A stretch of 64,000 bases of DNA. It comes from Elusimicrobiota bacterium (GTDB taxonomy: Bacteria; Elusimicrobiota; Elusimicrobia; FEN-1173). Below, in pieces: positions 33,530-42,924 of the stretch. The stretch is taken from contig JADKCG010000014.1 of assembly GCA_016714745.1 (NCBI GenBank), forward strand, positions 31,803-95,802, written 5' to 3'. Position 1 is the first letter of the stretch. The number at the start of each line of letters is the position of its first letter. The notes under the pieces are model-generated. The model saw only the letters and a list, made by a program, of their open reading frames with translations, searched no databases and was not told the DNA's origin. The position numbers were made by a program, and so were the translations under genes.

Positions 33530-34240
33530 TCAAGAACGGGGAAACTCATCCAAACGTCCATCTTTGAGGTGGACTCGGCGGTGGGCGCGGTCAGCGATGT
33601 CGGGGTCGTGCGTCACAAGGACGAGCGTGCGACCGGCTTTCACGGTGTGTTCTTCCAAAAGGTCCAAAACGCGTCGGCCGTTAAGAGAATCGAGGTTCCC
33701 CGTGGGTTCGTCAGCGAAGACCACGGCGGGATCGTTGATCAAAGCGCGGGCGATGGCGGCTCGCTGTTTTTCACCCCCTGAAAGTTTGCCCGGTAAGAAA
33801 CGGGCCCGGTCCCACAAACCTACCCGTTCCAAGAGTTCCCGGGCCTTGGCTTGGTGCGTGAACTCCCCCAGACGAAAGGCCACGGGGAGTTGCACATTTT
33901 CCAAGACCGTCAGGCTTGAGACCAAATGAAAAGACTGGAAAACAAATCCCACCTTCTCCCGCCGGACGCGCGCCAAATCCTTTTCGGTTAATCCGTCCAA
34001 CCGTTCGCCCCCTAAGGAAATTTCACCGGACGTGGGACGGTCCAATCCGGCCAGGAGGGACAACAAGGTGGATTTGCCGGACCCCGATGCCCCTTGGAGC
34101 GCGAGAAACTCCCCACTCATCACATCCAACGAGATTTCGTTCAAAACCAAAAGAGGGGCTTGGTCCGTCGAGAACGATTTCGTCACTCGGCGAGCGGAAA
34201 GAAGGGGGAGAGAAGTCATGACGACCTCGTAGAGGGGCAA
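33530..34240 (-). CDS. ABC transporter ATP-binding protein, LolD/YbbA-like
   Basis: 236 residues with all ABC motifs: Walker A GASGSGKSTL (about residue 50), Q-loop VFQSFHLV, signature LSGGEKQRAAIARAL, Walker B AVVFADEPTGNLDS, H-loop LVTHDPDIA. The sequence QSFHL...TVLENVQLP is typical of the MacB/LolD subgroup. It partners the permease 69 nt downstream. A start at 34219 (MTSLPLLSARRVTKSF) is also possible. Inferred: it energises the YbbP-like permease. Confidence 0.85.
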   Translation of the reverse strand: MPLYEVVMTSLPLLSARRVTKSFSTDQAPLLVLNEISLDVMSGEFLALQGASGSGKSTLLSLLAGLDRPTSGEISLGGERLDGLTEKDLARVRREKVGFVFQSFHLVSSLTVLENVQLPVAFRLGEFTHQAKARELLERVGLWDRARFLPGKLSGGEKQRAAIARALINDPAVVFADEPTGNLDSLNGRRVLDLLEEHTVKAGRTLVLVTHDPDIADRAHRRVHLKDGRLDEFPRS

Positions 34241-34352
34241 AAGACTCCTTTCGGCCCGCTCTTAAAAAAATTTTTGTTGCCCCGGGGTGGGGGCCATTGG
34301 GACGCTCCGCGGGTGTTGTTGTTCAATGAACCGGGACACACCCCCCGCCTCC

Positions 34353-36024
34353 TCACCGGAGAGAAAGCTTCTTGAACTTCGAGCGGCGGTTTTCTTCCCG
34401 GCCGCCGTTCTCTTCCAGGTGTTTGGCGTGATATTCCTCGAAGTTCCCGTCAAACCAGCGCAGTTTACCCTCGCCTTCAAAGACCAGAAGATGGGTACAG
34501 ACACGGTCAAGGAAGAAACGGTCGTGGCTGATCACCAGGACGCAACCGGAATAGTCTAACAGCGCGTCTTCCAAAGCGCGGATGGTGTCCACGTCCAGAT
34601 CGTTGGTGGGTTCATCCAACAACAGGACGTTGCCCCCCGTCAACATCTGTTTGGCCAGGTGGAGACGGTTGCGTTCGCCCCCGGACAAGGACCCCACTTT
34701 CTTTTGCTGGTCCGGCCCGCGGAAATTGAATCGGGTGAGATAGACACGGGCGGGGACTTCTTTGCCGCCGATTTTCAGAATGTCCACCCCGCCCGATATT
34801 TCTTGGAACACGTTGTGGGTGGGGGTCAAGGTTTCTCTTTTTTGGTCCACATACGAGAACACCACGGATTCCCCAATTTCGAGTTTCCCAGAATCCGGTT
34901 TTTCCTCACCGGTGATCATACGCAGAAGCGTCGTTTTCCCGACACCGTTGGGGCCCACAAGCCCGACAATCGCGCCCCGGGGCACATCAAAGGTCACGTC
35001 TTTTAAGAGCAAGTTGTCCCCATACGATTTCCCCAGATCGGTGGCGCGGATGACTTTGTTCCCCAGCGGGGGCCCGGGAACCACTTCGATGTCCAAGCTG
35101 TCGGCATGGATTTCATGTTTCTCGGCGGCCAACAATTCGTAGGCGGTGACGCGGGCTTTGTTTTTCGCGCGGCGGCCCGAGGGGCTTTGCCGGAGCCACG
35201 CGAGTTCCTTTTCTAAATGTTTTTTCGTGGCCGAGGACCGTTTGTCTTCGTCAGCGGCCCGCTTGGCTTTCGCTTCAATCCATTTGGCGTAGTTCCCTTC
35301 GAACGGAATGCCCTTGCCATGGTCCAACTCCAAAATCCATTGGGTGATATTGTCCAAAAAATAACGGTCGTGGGTAACGATGATAACGTTGCCGGGATAG
35401 TCTTTGAGCGTTTGTTCAAGCCACGAAACGGTTTCTGCGTCCAGGTGGTTGGTGGGTTCGTCCAAAAGAAGCATGTCGGGCTTTTGCAACAACAATTTAC
35501 AGAGCGCCACCCGGCGGGATTCTCCACCCGACAAGACCGCGCACGACGTGTCGTCCGGGGGGAGAACCAAGGCGTCCATGGCCACGTCCACCTGACGTTT
35601 CAAATTCCAACCGTCGACCGCTTCGATCTGTTCCTGAAGCCGTCCCATTTTTTCCAACGCTTTTTCCATCTCTTCAGGCGAGAGGTCCCCCCCCATGCTG
35701 TCGGAGACCTTATCGTAATCGGCCAACAGTTTTTGATATCCGCGAATGCGGTCTCCACCTCTTCGCGAACGGTTTTGGAAGTATCAAGCCGGGGTTCTTG
35801 GGGCAAATAGCCCAGACTGGCGCCTTTTTCGGTTCGGCTTTTCCCATGAAATCTTTTTCCAGCCCGGCCATGATGCGCAGGAGCGTGGATTTGCCTGACC
35901 CGTTTTCGCCCACAATGCCGATCTTGGCCTTGTGGTAGAAAGAGAGATAAATGCTTTCGAAAAGTTTCTTGGGCCCATACGATTTGGACAGATCTTCAAT
36001 GGTGTAAATGTATTCGCCAGCCAT
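34353..36024 (-). CDS. ettA: energy-dependent translational throttle protein EttA (ABC-F ATPase), with two frame breaks
   Basis: ABC-F family with two ATPase domains. The N-terminus (from ATG 36024: MAGEYIYTIEDLSKSYGPKK, Walker A GENGSGKSTL) reads in one frame to EPKK. The next piece (GASLGYLPQEPRLDTSKTVR) is in a second frame, and the rest (from LLADYDKVSDSMGG at about 35,732 to 34,353) in a third. The main frame holds LSGGESRRVALCKLL, DEPTNHLDAE, the linker, the second Walker A GPNGVGKTTL and LSGGERNRLHLAKQ. Both breaks are cured by one extra base in the T5 runs at 35,825-35,829 and 35,730-35,734 (plus strand). The rejoined protein is about 557 residues, the normal EttA length. Known role: ribosome E-site factor that tunes the first peptide bond to ATP/ADP levels. 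Confidence 0.8.
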
Positions 36025-36040
36025 GGGAGAGCCTCACTTG

Positions 36041-36201
36041 AACCCGGATTTTGCAATAGGACACGGCATTCGACGAAGAATCCGGGACTTTTTCTTCCTC
36101 AAAACGCTCAACCGTAGACACCGCTACGCTTTCGCGTTTTTCGTCGAAAAAGCCGCCGGCTTCTTCCTCTCGGTGCTCGCGCCTATTGCAAAGTCCGGGT
36201 T
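36041..36201. repeat. 161-bp MITE-like element with 20-bp inverted ends
   Basis: The ends AACCCGGATTTTGCAATAGG (36,041-36,060) and CCTATTGCAAAGTCCGGGTT (36,182-36,201) are inverted repeats matching at 19 of 20 positions. The inside has no reading frame and contains small inverted pieces around TTCGACGAA. It fills the gap between ettA and the carboxypeptidase gene. No clear target duplication. It could be a non-autonomous transposon or a long hairpin. Confidence 0.6.
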
Positions 36202-36251
36202 GAATTTAAAATCGCACCGGACGTCTGACCGGCGAAAGCCGATCCGCCACA

Positions 36252-36839
36252 TTATAGCTTCTTCGGGGGAGCGGGATGAAAGACAGCGCGGGCGTCGTCG
36301 TTGCCGATGAACCGCCAGTGCCAGGGTTCGTGATTCACGCCCTGGGAGTTGTCGGGGGGAAAAGAAAGTTCAAACCCATAACGGTGGGCATGGATCGCCA
36401 ACCAGCGGGCCGCGGGGGTGGCACTAAAACCCTGTTCAATGTCAGTGTTCTGGTGGGCGGTGTCCCCCACATCCAACGTCCATCCCGTGGCGTGTTCAGA
36501 ATAGCCCGGCGGGGCCACCCAACGGGCGGCTTTTTCTTCCGACCCGTACCGTTTCACGGCCCGGGCGAAAAGATTTTTTTGGTAAGAAATCGGCCGGAAC
36601 CCGGAGATCGGAAGGATGCCCACCCCTTCCTCCCGCGCCGCCGCGGCCATTTTTAAAAATGCCTGAGCGGCGGAGGGGCGCAGTTGGACGATGCGTCCCG
36701 TATCGCGATAGGGCCCCACCTCCGACAACACGGCGGCAGGAGCTTCCGCGAAAGCCCTGTGTCCGTACTTTTCAACAGGAGCCCCCCGGGCCGCCATCGC
36801 AAAGCATGCGATGAGCGCGGGGAAAAACGTTCTTCCCAT
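36252..36839 (-). CDS. D-alanyl-D-alanine carboxypeptidase, VanY/M15B family
   Basis: 195 residues with a signal peptide (residues 1-19). M15 motifs: GFRPISYQKNLF, SEHATGWTLDVGD (zinc His and Asp, about residues 114-126) and EPWHWRF (catalytic Glu and zinc His, about 170-176). Known role: trims the terminal D-Ala of peptidoglycan stem peptides in the periplasm. The gene overlaps the ugpC-type gene stop by 1 nt (TGATG), so the two are translated in series although the functions differ. Tetrapeptide-specific LD-carboxypeptidase activity is also possible. Confidence 0.8.
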   Translation of the reverse strand: MGRTFFPALIACFAMAARGAPVEKYGHRAFAEAPAAVLSEVGPYRDTGRIVQLRPSAAQAFLKMAAAAREEGVGILPISGFRPISYQKNLFARAVKRYGSEEKAARWVAPPGYSEHATGWTLDVGDTAHQNTDIEQGFSATPAARWLAIHAHRYGFELSFPPDNSQGVNHEPWHWRFIGNDDARAVFHPAPPKKL

Positions 36840-37997
36840 CAGGAAATAACAGCGGGAGCGGGAGGAGGGACGGGGGCCGGTCGGTTGGCGGATTTTAAAA
36901 GCGCCTGCCCGGTCTGTTTGTCAAAGAGGTGCATGCGTTCCAGGTTGAAGACGAGTTCCATGCGTTTGCCGGCCTCCGCTTTCACATAGGAGGGAACCCG
37001 GACCACCAAATCGACAGTACCGGCTTTCAGATACAAATAGATTTCCGACCCCATGGGTTCGACCACATCGACCACAGCGTTGACGCTGGAATGGGCGAGC
37101 ACGGGATAGTTGTAGAAAAGACGGTCGTACAGGTCTTCTGGACGAATCCCGAAATCGACTTCTTTGCCCACGTGGGGGCGAACGGCGTCCAGAAGCGATT
37201 TGGGAACCGCGAGCGTGAAAGAGGCGTGACGGAGCCAAATGCTCCCGCTTTTTCCCCCTTCCACCATAACCGGGAAAAAGTTCATGGGGGTTGCCAACGA
37301 ACCCAGCCACAAATTTGTTGGACGGCCGTTCGTAGAGTTCCAAGGGAGGAGCCACCTGCTGAATTTCGCCGTCTTTCATCACGCAAATCCGATCGCCCAT
37401 GGTCATGGCCTCGACTTGGTCATGGGTGACATAAATGATGGTGGTTTTCAACCGTTCATGGAGTTTTGAAAGCTCCAACCGCATTTGAACGCGAAGTTTG
37501 GCGTCTAAGTTGGAAAGCGGTTCGTCAAATAAAAAAACCCGGGGTTTGCGAACAATGGCCCGTCCCACCGCCACCCGTTGACGTTGTCCGCCGGAAAGGG
37601 CTTTGGGTTTTCGTTCCAGGTAAGAACCCAGAGTCAGGATATCCGCGGCTTCTTTCACCCGTTGATGAATTTCAGAACGCGCGTAGCCGCGGAGTTTTAG
37701 ACCGAAAGCCATATTTTCGTAGACGCTCATGTGGGGATAAAGGGCATAATTTTGAAAGACCATGGCGATGTCGCGATCTTTGGGACGAACATGGTTGACC
37801 ACCCGACCGTCAATGAGGATCTCGCCCGAAGTGATTTCTTCGAGCCCCGCGATCATGCGGAGAGTGGTTGACTTGCCACATCCGGAGGGCCCCACCAAAA
37901 TAAAAAATTCTTTGTCGGGAATATCCAGAGACAAATTTTTTACGATCAGATGTTCGCCGATGGTTTTAGTGATATTCTTTAATACAACTCGCGCCAT
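36839..37997 (-). CDS. ugpC: sugar ABC transporter ATP-binding protein, UgpC/MsmK/MalK family, with one frame break
   Basis: Start at ATG 37997 (MARVVLKNITKTIGEHLIVK). ABC domain: GPSGCGKSTTLRMIAG, LSGGQRQRVAVGRA, VFLFDEPLSNLDAKLR, YVTHDQVEAMTMGD. At GFVGNP the frame changes; the second piece continues MNFFPVMVEGG, DFGIRPEDLYDR and the OB-type C-terminal domain to 36839. The family has GSPPMNLL-like sequence here, so seven C instead of five at 37,286-37,290 (plus strand G5) would restore it, giving about 387 residues. Known: one ATPase of this type often serves several sugar importers; it may energise the transporter whose binding lipoprotein lies at 1-656. Confidence 0.8.
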
Positions 37998-38052
37998 GAG
38001 TGTGCCGCCTTTCCAAAAGGTATCAATTCCCAACTCCCTTCATCAGCAAAGT

Positions 38053-38126
38053 GGCCCGTACGGGATTCGAACCCGTGAATCTCCGCCTTGAGAGGGCGGC
38101 GTCCTGAACCGCTAGACGAACGGGCC
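38053..38126 (-). tRNA. tRNA-Glu (CTC)
   Basis: The minus strand folds as a cloverleaf: acceptor GGCCCGT paired with ACGGGCC, D arm GTCTAGCGGTTCAGGAC, anticodon stem CCGCC with loop CTCTCAA (anticodon CTC, reads GAG), T arm CGGGTTCGAATCCCG. A discriminator A follows at 38,052; CCA is not fully encoded. Confidence 0.93.
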
Positions 38127-38176
38127 GCTTTGCCGACGATCCATTTCGGGGCCGAGGAGCCACTGGGAAGGCTCTC

Positions 38177-38206
38177 ATTATACCCCCCGCCCCAGAGAAA
38201 AGTAAA
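38177..38206 (-). promoter_or_regulatory. promoter of tRNA-Glu
   Basis: A perfect TATAAT -10 (38,182-38,177) lies 18 nt after TTTACT (38,206-38,201). The tRNA 5' end is about 44 nt downstream of the expected start point. The spacer is a C/G-run-rich sequence. Confidence 0.6.
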
Positions 38207-38224
38207 GCGATTTTGATCCGGGGG

Positions 38225-38416
38225 TTACAGACGCCGAGAGAGCTGGCGTAGGCGAATCGCCAAACCCACGCCACAAAACACGAGCCCTCCGAAGACGAAT
38301 TTCCATGCCGTCTGGTCCAGAACCCGCAGAAGCAAGGGAAGGGTAACGACAAAAAGGAGCAGGTAGAGGACGGAGACAATCAACGTTTTCAGAATATCTT
38401 TAACGGTCGGATCCAA
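38225..38416 (-). CDS. small two-helix membrane protein
   Basis: 63 residues from a TTG at 38416 with AAGGAGG 6 nt upstream; it overlaps the plsC end by 17 nt. After DPTVKDILK come two hydrophobic helices (LIVSVLYLLLFVVTLPLLL and FVFGGLVFCGVGLAIRL) and a basic tail. No family recognised. The strong ribosome-binding site and the last place in the long gene run argue that it is real. Confidence 0.5.
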   Translation of the reverse strand: MDPTVKDILKTLIVSVLYLLLFVVTLPLLLRVLDQTAWKFVFGGLVFCGVGLAIRLRQLSRRL

Positions 38417-39044
38417 AATGGTCCTCCTTGAGGCGTCGGATGGTGTCCATGATGCGTTGAGAAAAGAGTTCGGCCGTTTCTCCTGGGGCCGCCGTGAGGG
38501 GGGCGCCGAAAACAACCGAGAGACGCGGAAACCGCCAGAGCCGGTGGGTGTTGTGAACATACGCCGGAACAACCGGAGTGCCGCTTTTGACCGCCAAGAG
38601 GCCCAGCCCCGATTTGGGTTTTCCAAAAACCCCTCCCTTCTGTCGCCGTCCTTCAGGGAACATGATCATCGCCCCCCCCGCCGCCAAAATCCGTTGGGCC
38701 GTTCGGAACGCTCCCACGTCGCCTTCTTTCCGGCGAATGGGAAAGGCATTCACATGGCGGATCAACCATCCCAAAACAGGAACGTGGAACAGTTCTTCCT
38801 TCGCCATGAAATAGAGAGGGCGGGAAACGCTTGACCCCACCAGGGGCGGATCGGCAAAAGAAGCGTGGTTGGCGGCAAACAATAAAGCCCCATGCGAAGG
38901 AATATGGTCTCGGCCCACAACGCGGCGCCGCCACACCAAAGAAAACGAAATCCGAAAAAGCGTGTGCCCGGCCCAGAACAGGGTGCGGGAAAGGAGGCCG
39001 GAAAAGCCTCCGGCATCTAGGACAAATTGGTCGTCAGCGGGCAC
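38400..39044 (-). CDS. plsC: 1-acyl-sn-glycerol-3-phosphate acyltransferase
   Basis: About 214 residues from a GTG at 39044 that overlaps the end of cmk by 11 nt; the frame stays open to 39233 but that part is cmk shadow. Motifs: AANHASFADPPLVG (the catalytic NHx4D), MAKEELFHVPVLGWLI, FPIRR, MFPEGRRQKGG and PVVPAYVHNT. Known role: second acylation step of phospholipid synthesis at the inner membrane. The cmk-plsC order is found in many bacteria. The start is the least certain part. Confidence 0.8.
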   Translation of the reverse strand: MPADDQFVLDAGGFSGLLSRTLFWAGHTLFRISFSLVWRRRVVGRDHIPSHGALLFAANHASFADPPLVGSSVSRPLYFMAKEELFHVPVLGWLIRHVNAFPIRRKEGDVGAFRTAQRILAAGGAMIMFPEGRRQKGGVFGKPKSGLGLLAVKSGTPVVPAYVHNTHRLWRFPRLSVVFGAPLTAAPGETAELFSQRIMDTIRRLKEDHFGSDR

Positions 39045-39717
39045 GCGAGGTTTTTCGACGGACCCAGTCGAGGAGGAGGCGCTTGACCTGGACCCGGGAG
39101 TTGTGGGTGGTGTCCAGCACCACAGCGTCCGGGGAGGCGCACAAAGGAGAGACGGCCCGGGTGCGGTCCCGGAGGTCCCGCTCCCGAATCGCAGACGCGA
39201 TGGAACGCAGGGAATCCTTTTTTCCTTTGGCACGCAGTTCTTTCCATCGCCGTCGGGCGCGCTCTTCTACAGACGCGTCCAGAAAAAATTTCAAATCCGC
39301 GTTGGGCAAGACCACGGTGCCGATGTCACGCCCTTCCATCACGACACCGCCGCCCCGCGCCAACACCCGTTGAGCGCGAACCAGAAACGTTCGAACCTCC
39401 GGCACCGTCGCCAATCGGCTGGCGGCCTGGCTGACCTGGGGAGTTCGAATCGCGAGAGAAGCGTCGACCCCGTTAACGAACAGGCGGGGACGTTTTTCAT
39501 CGCTCAGAGTGAGACGGGTTCGGGAAAGGATTTTTCTAACCTGAGACCTGTTGTCGGGCGCTAGGCCCTCCTGGACAGCGGCCCAAGCCACACCGCGGTA
39601 CATCGCCCCCGTATCAATGTAGCGGAGACCCAACGCCTGGGCCAGGTCCTGGGCAGAGGTGGATTTGCCCGCCCCCGCCGGGCCATCGATGGCGATGGTA
39701 AGCGATCGTCGGGCCAT
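39034..39717 (-). CDS. cmk: cytidylate kinase
   Basis: 227 residues, normal length. It begins LTIAIDGPAGAGKSTSAQDL (P-loop), then LRYIDTGAMYRGVAW, a middle insert with SQAASRLATVPEVRT and VMEGRDIGTVVLPNADLKFF, and the lid region RARRRWKELRAKG. Known role: phosphorylation of CMP and dCMP. The ATG directly follows the aroA stop (TAAATG), a frequent aroA-cmk pairing in bacteria. Confidence 0.92.
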   Translation of the reverse strand: MARRSLTIAIDGPAGAGKSTSAQDLAQALGLRYIDTGAMYRGVAWAAVQEGLAPDNRSQVRKILSRTRLTLSDEKRPRLFVNGVDASLAIRTPQVSQAASRLATVPEVRTFLVRAQRVLARGGGVVMEGRDIGTVVLPNADLKFFLDASVEERARRRWKELRAKGKKDSLRSIASAIRERDLRDRTRAVSPLCASPDAVVLDTTHNSRVQVKRLLLDWVRRKTSRAR

Positions 39718-41028
39718 TTAAGACTGAACGCGAAGACGTTCGAGGTCTTGCCAAAAGGTGGGGAACGAAATGTCCACACAGTCGGCGTTGTCGATCTCGG
39801 TTTCGCCCCGTGCAATCAGACCCGCAATGGCGAACGTCATGGCCAACCGGTGGTCCCCCGCAGAATCCAACACCGCTCCCCGGAGCGGAGTGGGACCCGT
39901 GATGCGAAGCCCGTCCGGAAGTTCCTCCACATGGGCCCCCATTTTGTTGAGGCCTTGGGCCACGTGGGTCAATCGATCGGATTCCTTCAACCGCAATTCC
40001 TCCGCGCCACGAATTTCCGTTGTGCCTTCGGCCTGAGTGGCGGCGAGGGCCAAGATCGGCACCTCGTCCACCAATCGCGGCATGATCTCGGCTCCGAAAA
40101 CAACCGCTTTCAACCCGCGGTGCCGCACCAGGAGATCGGTGATGGGTTCTCCCCCGGAGACAAGCGATCGCTCGTGCTGAATGGAAGCGCCCATCTTTTC
40201 CAGGATTTCCAAAATGCCATCCCGGGTGGGGTTCGTGTTCACGTTTCGAAGCATCAATTCGGACCCCGGCGCCAGCAAAGCGCCGACAATGAAAAACGCC
40301 GCACTGGAGATGTCCGAGGGCACCACCCAATCTTGGGGTTTTAAAGATTGTCCACCCTGGAGGGACACCCGTCGTTCCTCGACCGTCAGCCGAACCCCGG
40401 CCGCGGCCAACATGCGTTCGGTGTGATCGCGGGATCGAAGGGGTTCCTCCACGATGGTGGTCCCTTCTGCGTAAAGCCCGGCGAGAAGGAGACACGACTT
40501 GACCTGGGCGCTGGGCACGGGACTTATCCATTCAATGGCTTGAAGGGGACGACGGCCATGGAGATGCAGGGGGGCAAAACTCCCCTTGCGCGCGCGGATC
40601 TCGGCGCCCATTTTTTGAAGGGGTTTGACGATACGGTCCATGGGACGCCCCGAGAGACTCTTATCACCCATCAGCTTTGAGGAGAACGGCTGGCCGGAAA
40701 GAACCCCCGCGATCAGGCGGAGCGTGGTGCCGGAATTGCCGCAATAGATCAGATCTGAGGCGGGTTCTCGAAGACCATAGAGGCCACGCCCCACCACAAT
40801 CCAATCTCCCTCTGGGTTGGTTTCAATGCTGACCCCGAGCGTGCGAAAGGCTTCCGCCGACCTTTCGCAATCGTCGGCCTTGAGGGGATGAACAATGCGG
40901 GACGTCCCCTGAGATAAGGAGGAAAGAAAAACAGCGCGGTGGGTGATGGATTTATCCGGAGGCGGCCTCAGTTCGCCCCGAAGAGCGCCGCCGGGGACCA
41001 CCACGCGGCTGGAGGTGGAAAGAGTCAT
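39718..41028 (-). CDS. aroA: 3-phosphoshikimate 1-carboxyvinyltransferase (EPSP synthase)
   Basis: 436 residues. Motifs: PPDKSITHRAVFLSSLSQG (substrate-binding Lys), YCGNSGTTLRLIAGVL, SKLMGDKSLSGRPMDRI, DISSAAFFIVGALLAPGS, LRLKESDRLTHVAQGLNKMG and DHRLAMTFAIAGL. Known role: sixth step of the shikimate pathway, PEP addition to shikimate-3-phosphate. The start overlaps the tyrA stop by 4 nt. It forms one unit with DAHP synthase, PheA, TyrA and an aminotransferase. Confidence 0.93.
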   Translation of the reverse strand: MTLSTSSRVVVPGGALRGELRPPPDKSITHRAVFLSSLSQGTSRIVHPLKADDCERSAEAFRTLGVSIETNPEGDWIVVGRGLYGLREPASDLIYCGNSGTTLRLIAGVLSGQPFSSKLMGDKSLSGRPMDRIVKPLQKMGAEIRARKGSFAPLHLHGRRPLQAIEWISPVPSAQVKSCLLLAGLYAEGTTIVEEPLRSRDHTERMLAAAGVRLTVEERRVSLQGGQSLKPQDWVVPSDISSAAFFIVGALLAPGSELMLRNVNTNPTRDGILEILEKMGASIQHERSLVSGGEPITDLLVRHRGLKAVVFGAEIMPRLVDEVPILALAATQAEGTTEIRGAEELRLKESDRLTHVAQGLNKMGAHVEELPDGLRITGPTPLRGAVLDSAGDHRLAMTFAIAGLIARGETEIDNADCVDISFPTFWQDLERLRVQS

Positions 41029-41891
41029 GCCTTCTCCTTAAAAAGGGCGTTCAATGTTTGTGCACGCCGAAGATCTCCCAACGACCATTGCCGTCGAGAC
41101 AATTGGGTTAGATTTTTAGAAAAAAGCCGAAGGGCTCTTCGAACGGCCCGATCGTTCATATGAAAGATACCGCGCCATAAGTGGGGATCGGCCCCTGCCA
41201 CACGGGTGGCGTCGCGGAAACTGCCGGCGGCCAGCTTTTTAAGAAGGGTTCCCCCGTGGGCTTTTGTCCATTCCCCCGCCGAAAGCATAAGCGCATCGGC
41301 GATCAAATGAGGAAGATGGCTGACCAGGGCGACAGCGTGATCGTGGGCGTCCGGATCGATCACCAGAGAGCGGGCCCCCACCGATTCCCAAAAATCGGCC
41401 GCCTGAACCACACGGCGCGGGGGCGTTCGAGAGGTGGGAGTGAGGGCGCACACCGCGCCCTGATACAAATTGGCTCGGGCATTCTCGACGCCGGTTTTTT
41501 CTGATCCGGCCATGGGATGAGCGCCGACAAACACCGGTCGGTCCCGCCCATCGAACAATTTCCCCAGGGGCCGAACCAGGGGGCCTTTCACACTGCCCAC
41601 ATCCATGAGAAGAGCGTTGGGGGAAAAAAACCGCCGATACGCCCGGGCCAAAGAAACAATTTTATCCACCGGGGAACAAAAAACCACAATGTCTGCCCCC
41701 GGGAGAACCTGGGCCGGGTCTGTCGATCCGACATCAATCGCCCCGCGCGTTCGCGCGACGCGGAGGGTGTGTTCCCGACGAGCCAGACCGCGCACCTGCC
41801 ACCCTCCTTGTTTGCGCAGAGCCATTCCAAGGGAACCGCCCATGAGCCCGACCCCCACGATGGCGAGACGTTGGAGCGTCATGTCCGCCAT
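41025..41891 (-). CDS. tyrA: prephenate dehydrogenase
   Basis: 288 residues from the ATG at 41891, 13 nt after the DAHP synthase stop; the frame is open to 42119 but the upstream part overlaps that gene. Rossmann motif LAIVGVGLMGGSLGMALR at the start, then VFCSPVDKIVSLARA, LMDVGSVKG, FVGAHPMAGSEKTGVENA and HLPHLIADAL. Known role: oxidative decarboxylation of prephenate to 4-hydroxyphenylpyruvate in tyrosine synthesis. It has no ACT domain. Confidence 0.88.
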   Translation of the reverse strand: MADMTLQRLAIVGVGLMGGSLGMALRKQGGWQVRGLARREHTLRVARTRGAIDVGSTDPAQVLPGADIVVFCSPVDKIVSLARAYRRFFSPNALLMDVGSVKGPLVRPLGKLFDGRDRPVFVGAHPMAGSEKTGVENARANLYQGAVCALTPTSRTPPRRVVQAADFWESVGARSLVIDPDAHDHAVALVSHLPHLIADALMLSAGEWTKAHGGTLLKKLAAGSFRDATRVAGADPHLWRGIFHMNDRAVRRALRLFSKNLTQLSRRQWSLGDLRRAQTLNALFKEKA

Positions 41892-41904
41892 GAACGAATG
41901 GTTT

Positions 41905-42924
41905 TCAAAGAGTTCGTCCCACGGCTTCGGCCACACGCCGGAGAGACTTGACAACCTCAGAGAGCTGGGACGGCAAGAGCGCCTGATGACCGTCCGACAG
42001 GGCGGTCGCGGGGTTGGGATGGCATTCGATAATGACCCCATCGGCCCCCGCCGCGATGGAGGCTTTCGCCATGGGCACGATGTAGTCGCGCACGCCGACC
42101 CCGTGGGAGGGATCCACAAGAACCGGCAGGTGCGACAGGGTTTTTAAAACGGGGACGGCGTTAAGGTCGAGCGTGAACCGCGTGGCGGTCTCAAAGGTGC
42201 GGATCCCGCGTTCACACAACATCACATTTTCATTGCCTTTGGCCATAATGTATTCGGCGGCCATCAACCATTCTTCAATGGTCGTGGCCATACCGCGTTT
42301 GAGCATGGCGGGTTTGCGGGTCCGGCCCACTTCACGGAGCAGGTCATAGTTTTGGGCGTTCCGGGCGCCGATTTGCAAGATGTCGGCATAGCGTTCCACC
42401 AAATCGACTTGGCGGGGGTCCATCACTTCCGTGATGACCGGTAGCCCCGTGGCCCGACGCGCTTCGGCCAAATATTTCAGCGCTTCTTCTCCCAGCCCCT
42501 GGAACGCGTAAGGCGATGTGCGCGGCTTGAACGCCCCGCCGCGGAGAATCTGAACACCGGCTTTTTTCAACTCTTTGGCTGTGGACATCAAATTGTCTCG
42601 CGTGTCAACAGAACAGGGCCCGGCCATAATCACCACTTGAGAACCGCCGATCTTCACCCCATTGACGTCAATGACGGTGTCGGTTTTTTTGAACACTCGG
42701 CTAACGACTTTGTAGGGTTTTGAGATCGGGGTGACGGTGTCGACCTGGGGCATAGACTCAAAAAGTTCTTTGTAGGCAATGGCTTTGTTGCCCTCGCCGA
42801 TCACGCCGATGACGATCCGTTCCGCGCCCCGGGACAATTGCGCCGCAAATCCCAGTTTCTTGATCCGGGCGACAACGGCTTGAACGTCGGATTTTTTGGT
42901 GCCGCTTTTAAGAGTAACGATCAT
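41905..42924 (-). CDS. aroF: 3-deoxy-7-phosphoheptulonate synthase (DAHP synthase, type I beta)
   Basis: 339 residues. Residues 1-70 are the ferredoxin-like regulatory domain of this subtype (MIVTLKSGTKKSDVQAVV). The barrel has VVIMAGPCSVDTRDN, ILRGGAFKPRTSPYAFQGLG, DILQIGARNAQNYDLL, PAMLKRGMATTIEEWL, NENVMLCERGIRTFE and VLVDPSHGVGVRDY. Known role: first step of the shikimate pathway from PEP and erythrose-4-phosphate. ATGA overlap with the aminotransferase gene. The N-terminal domain probably gives feedback inhibition. Confidence 0.93.
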   Translation of the reverse strand: MIVTLKSGTKKSDVQAVVARIKKLGFAAQLSRGAERIVIGVIGEGNKAIAYKELFESMPQVDTVTPISKPYKVVSRVFKKTDTVIDVNGVKIGGSQVVIMAGPCSVDTRDNLMSTAKELKKAGVQILRGGAFKPRTSPYAFQGLGEEALKYLAEARRATGLPVITEVMDPRQVDLVERYADILQIGARNAQNYDLLREVGRTRKPAMLKRGMATTIEEWLMAAEYIMAKGNENVMLCERGIRTFETATRFTLDLNAVPVLKTLSHLPVLVDPSHGVGVRDYIVPMAKASIAAGADGVIIECHPNPATALSDGHQALLPSQLSEVVKSLRRVAEAVGRTL

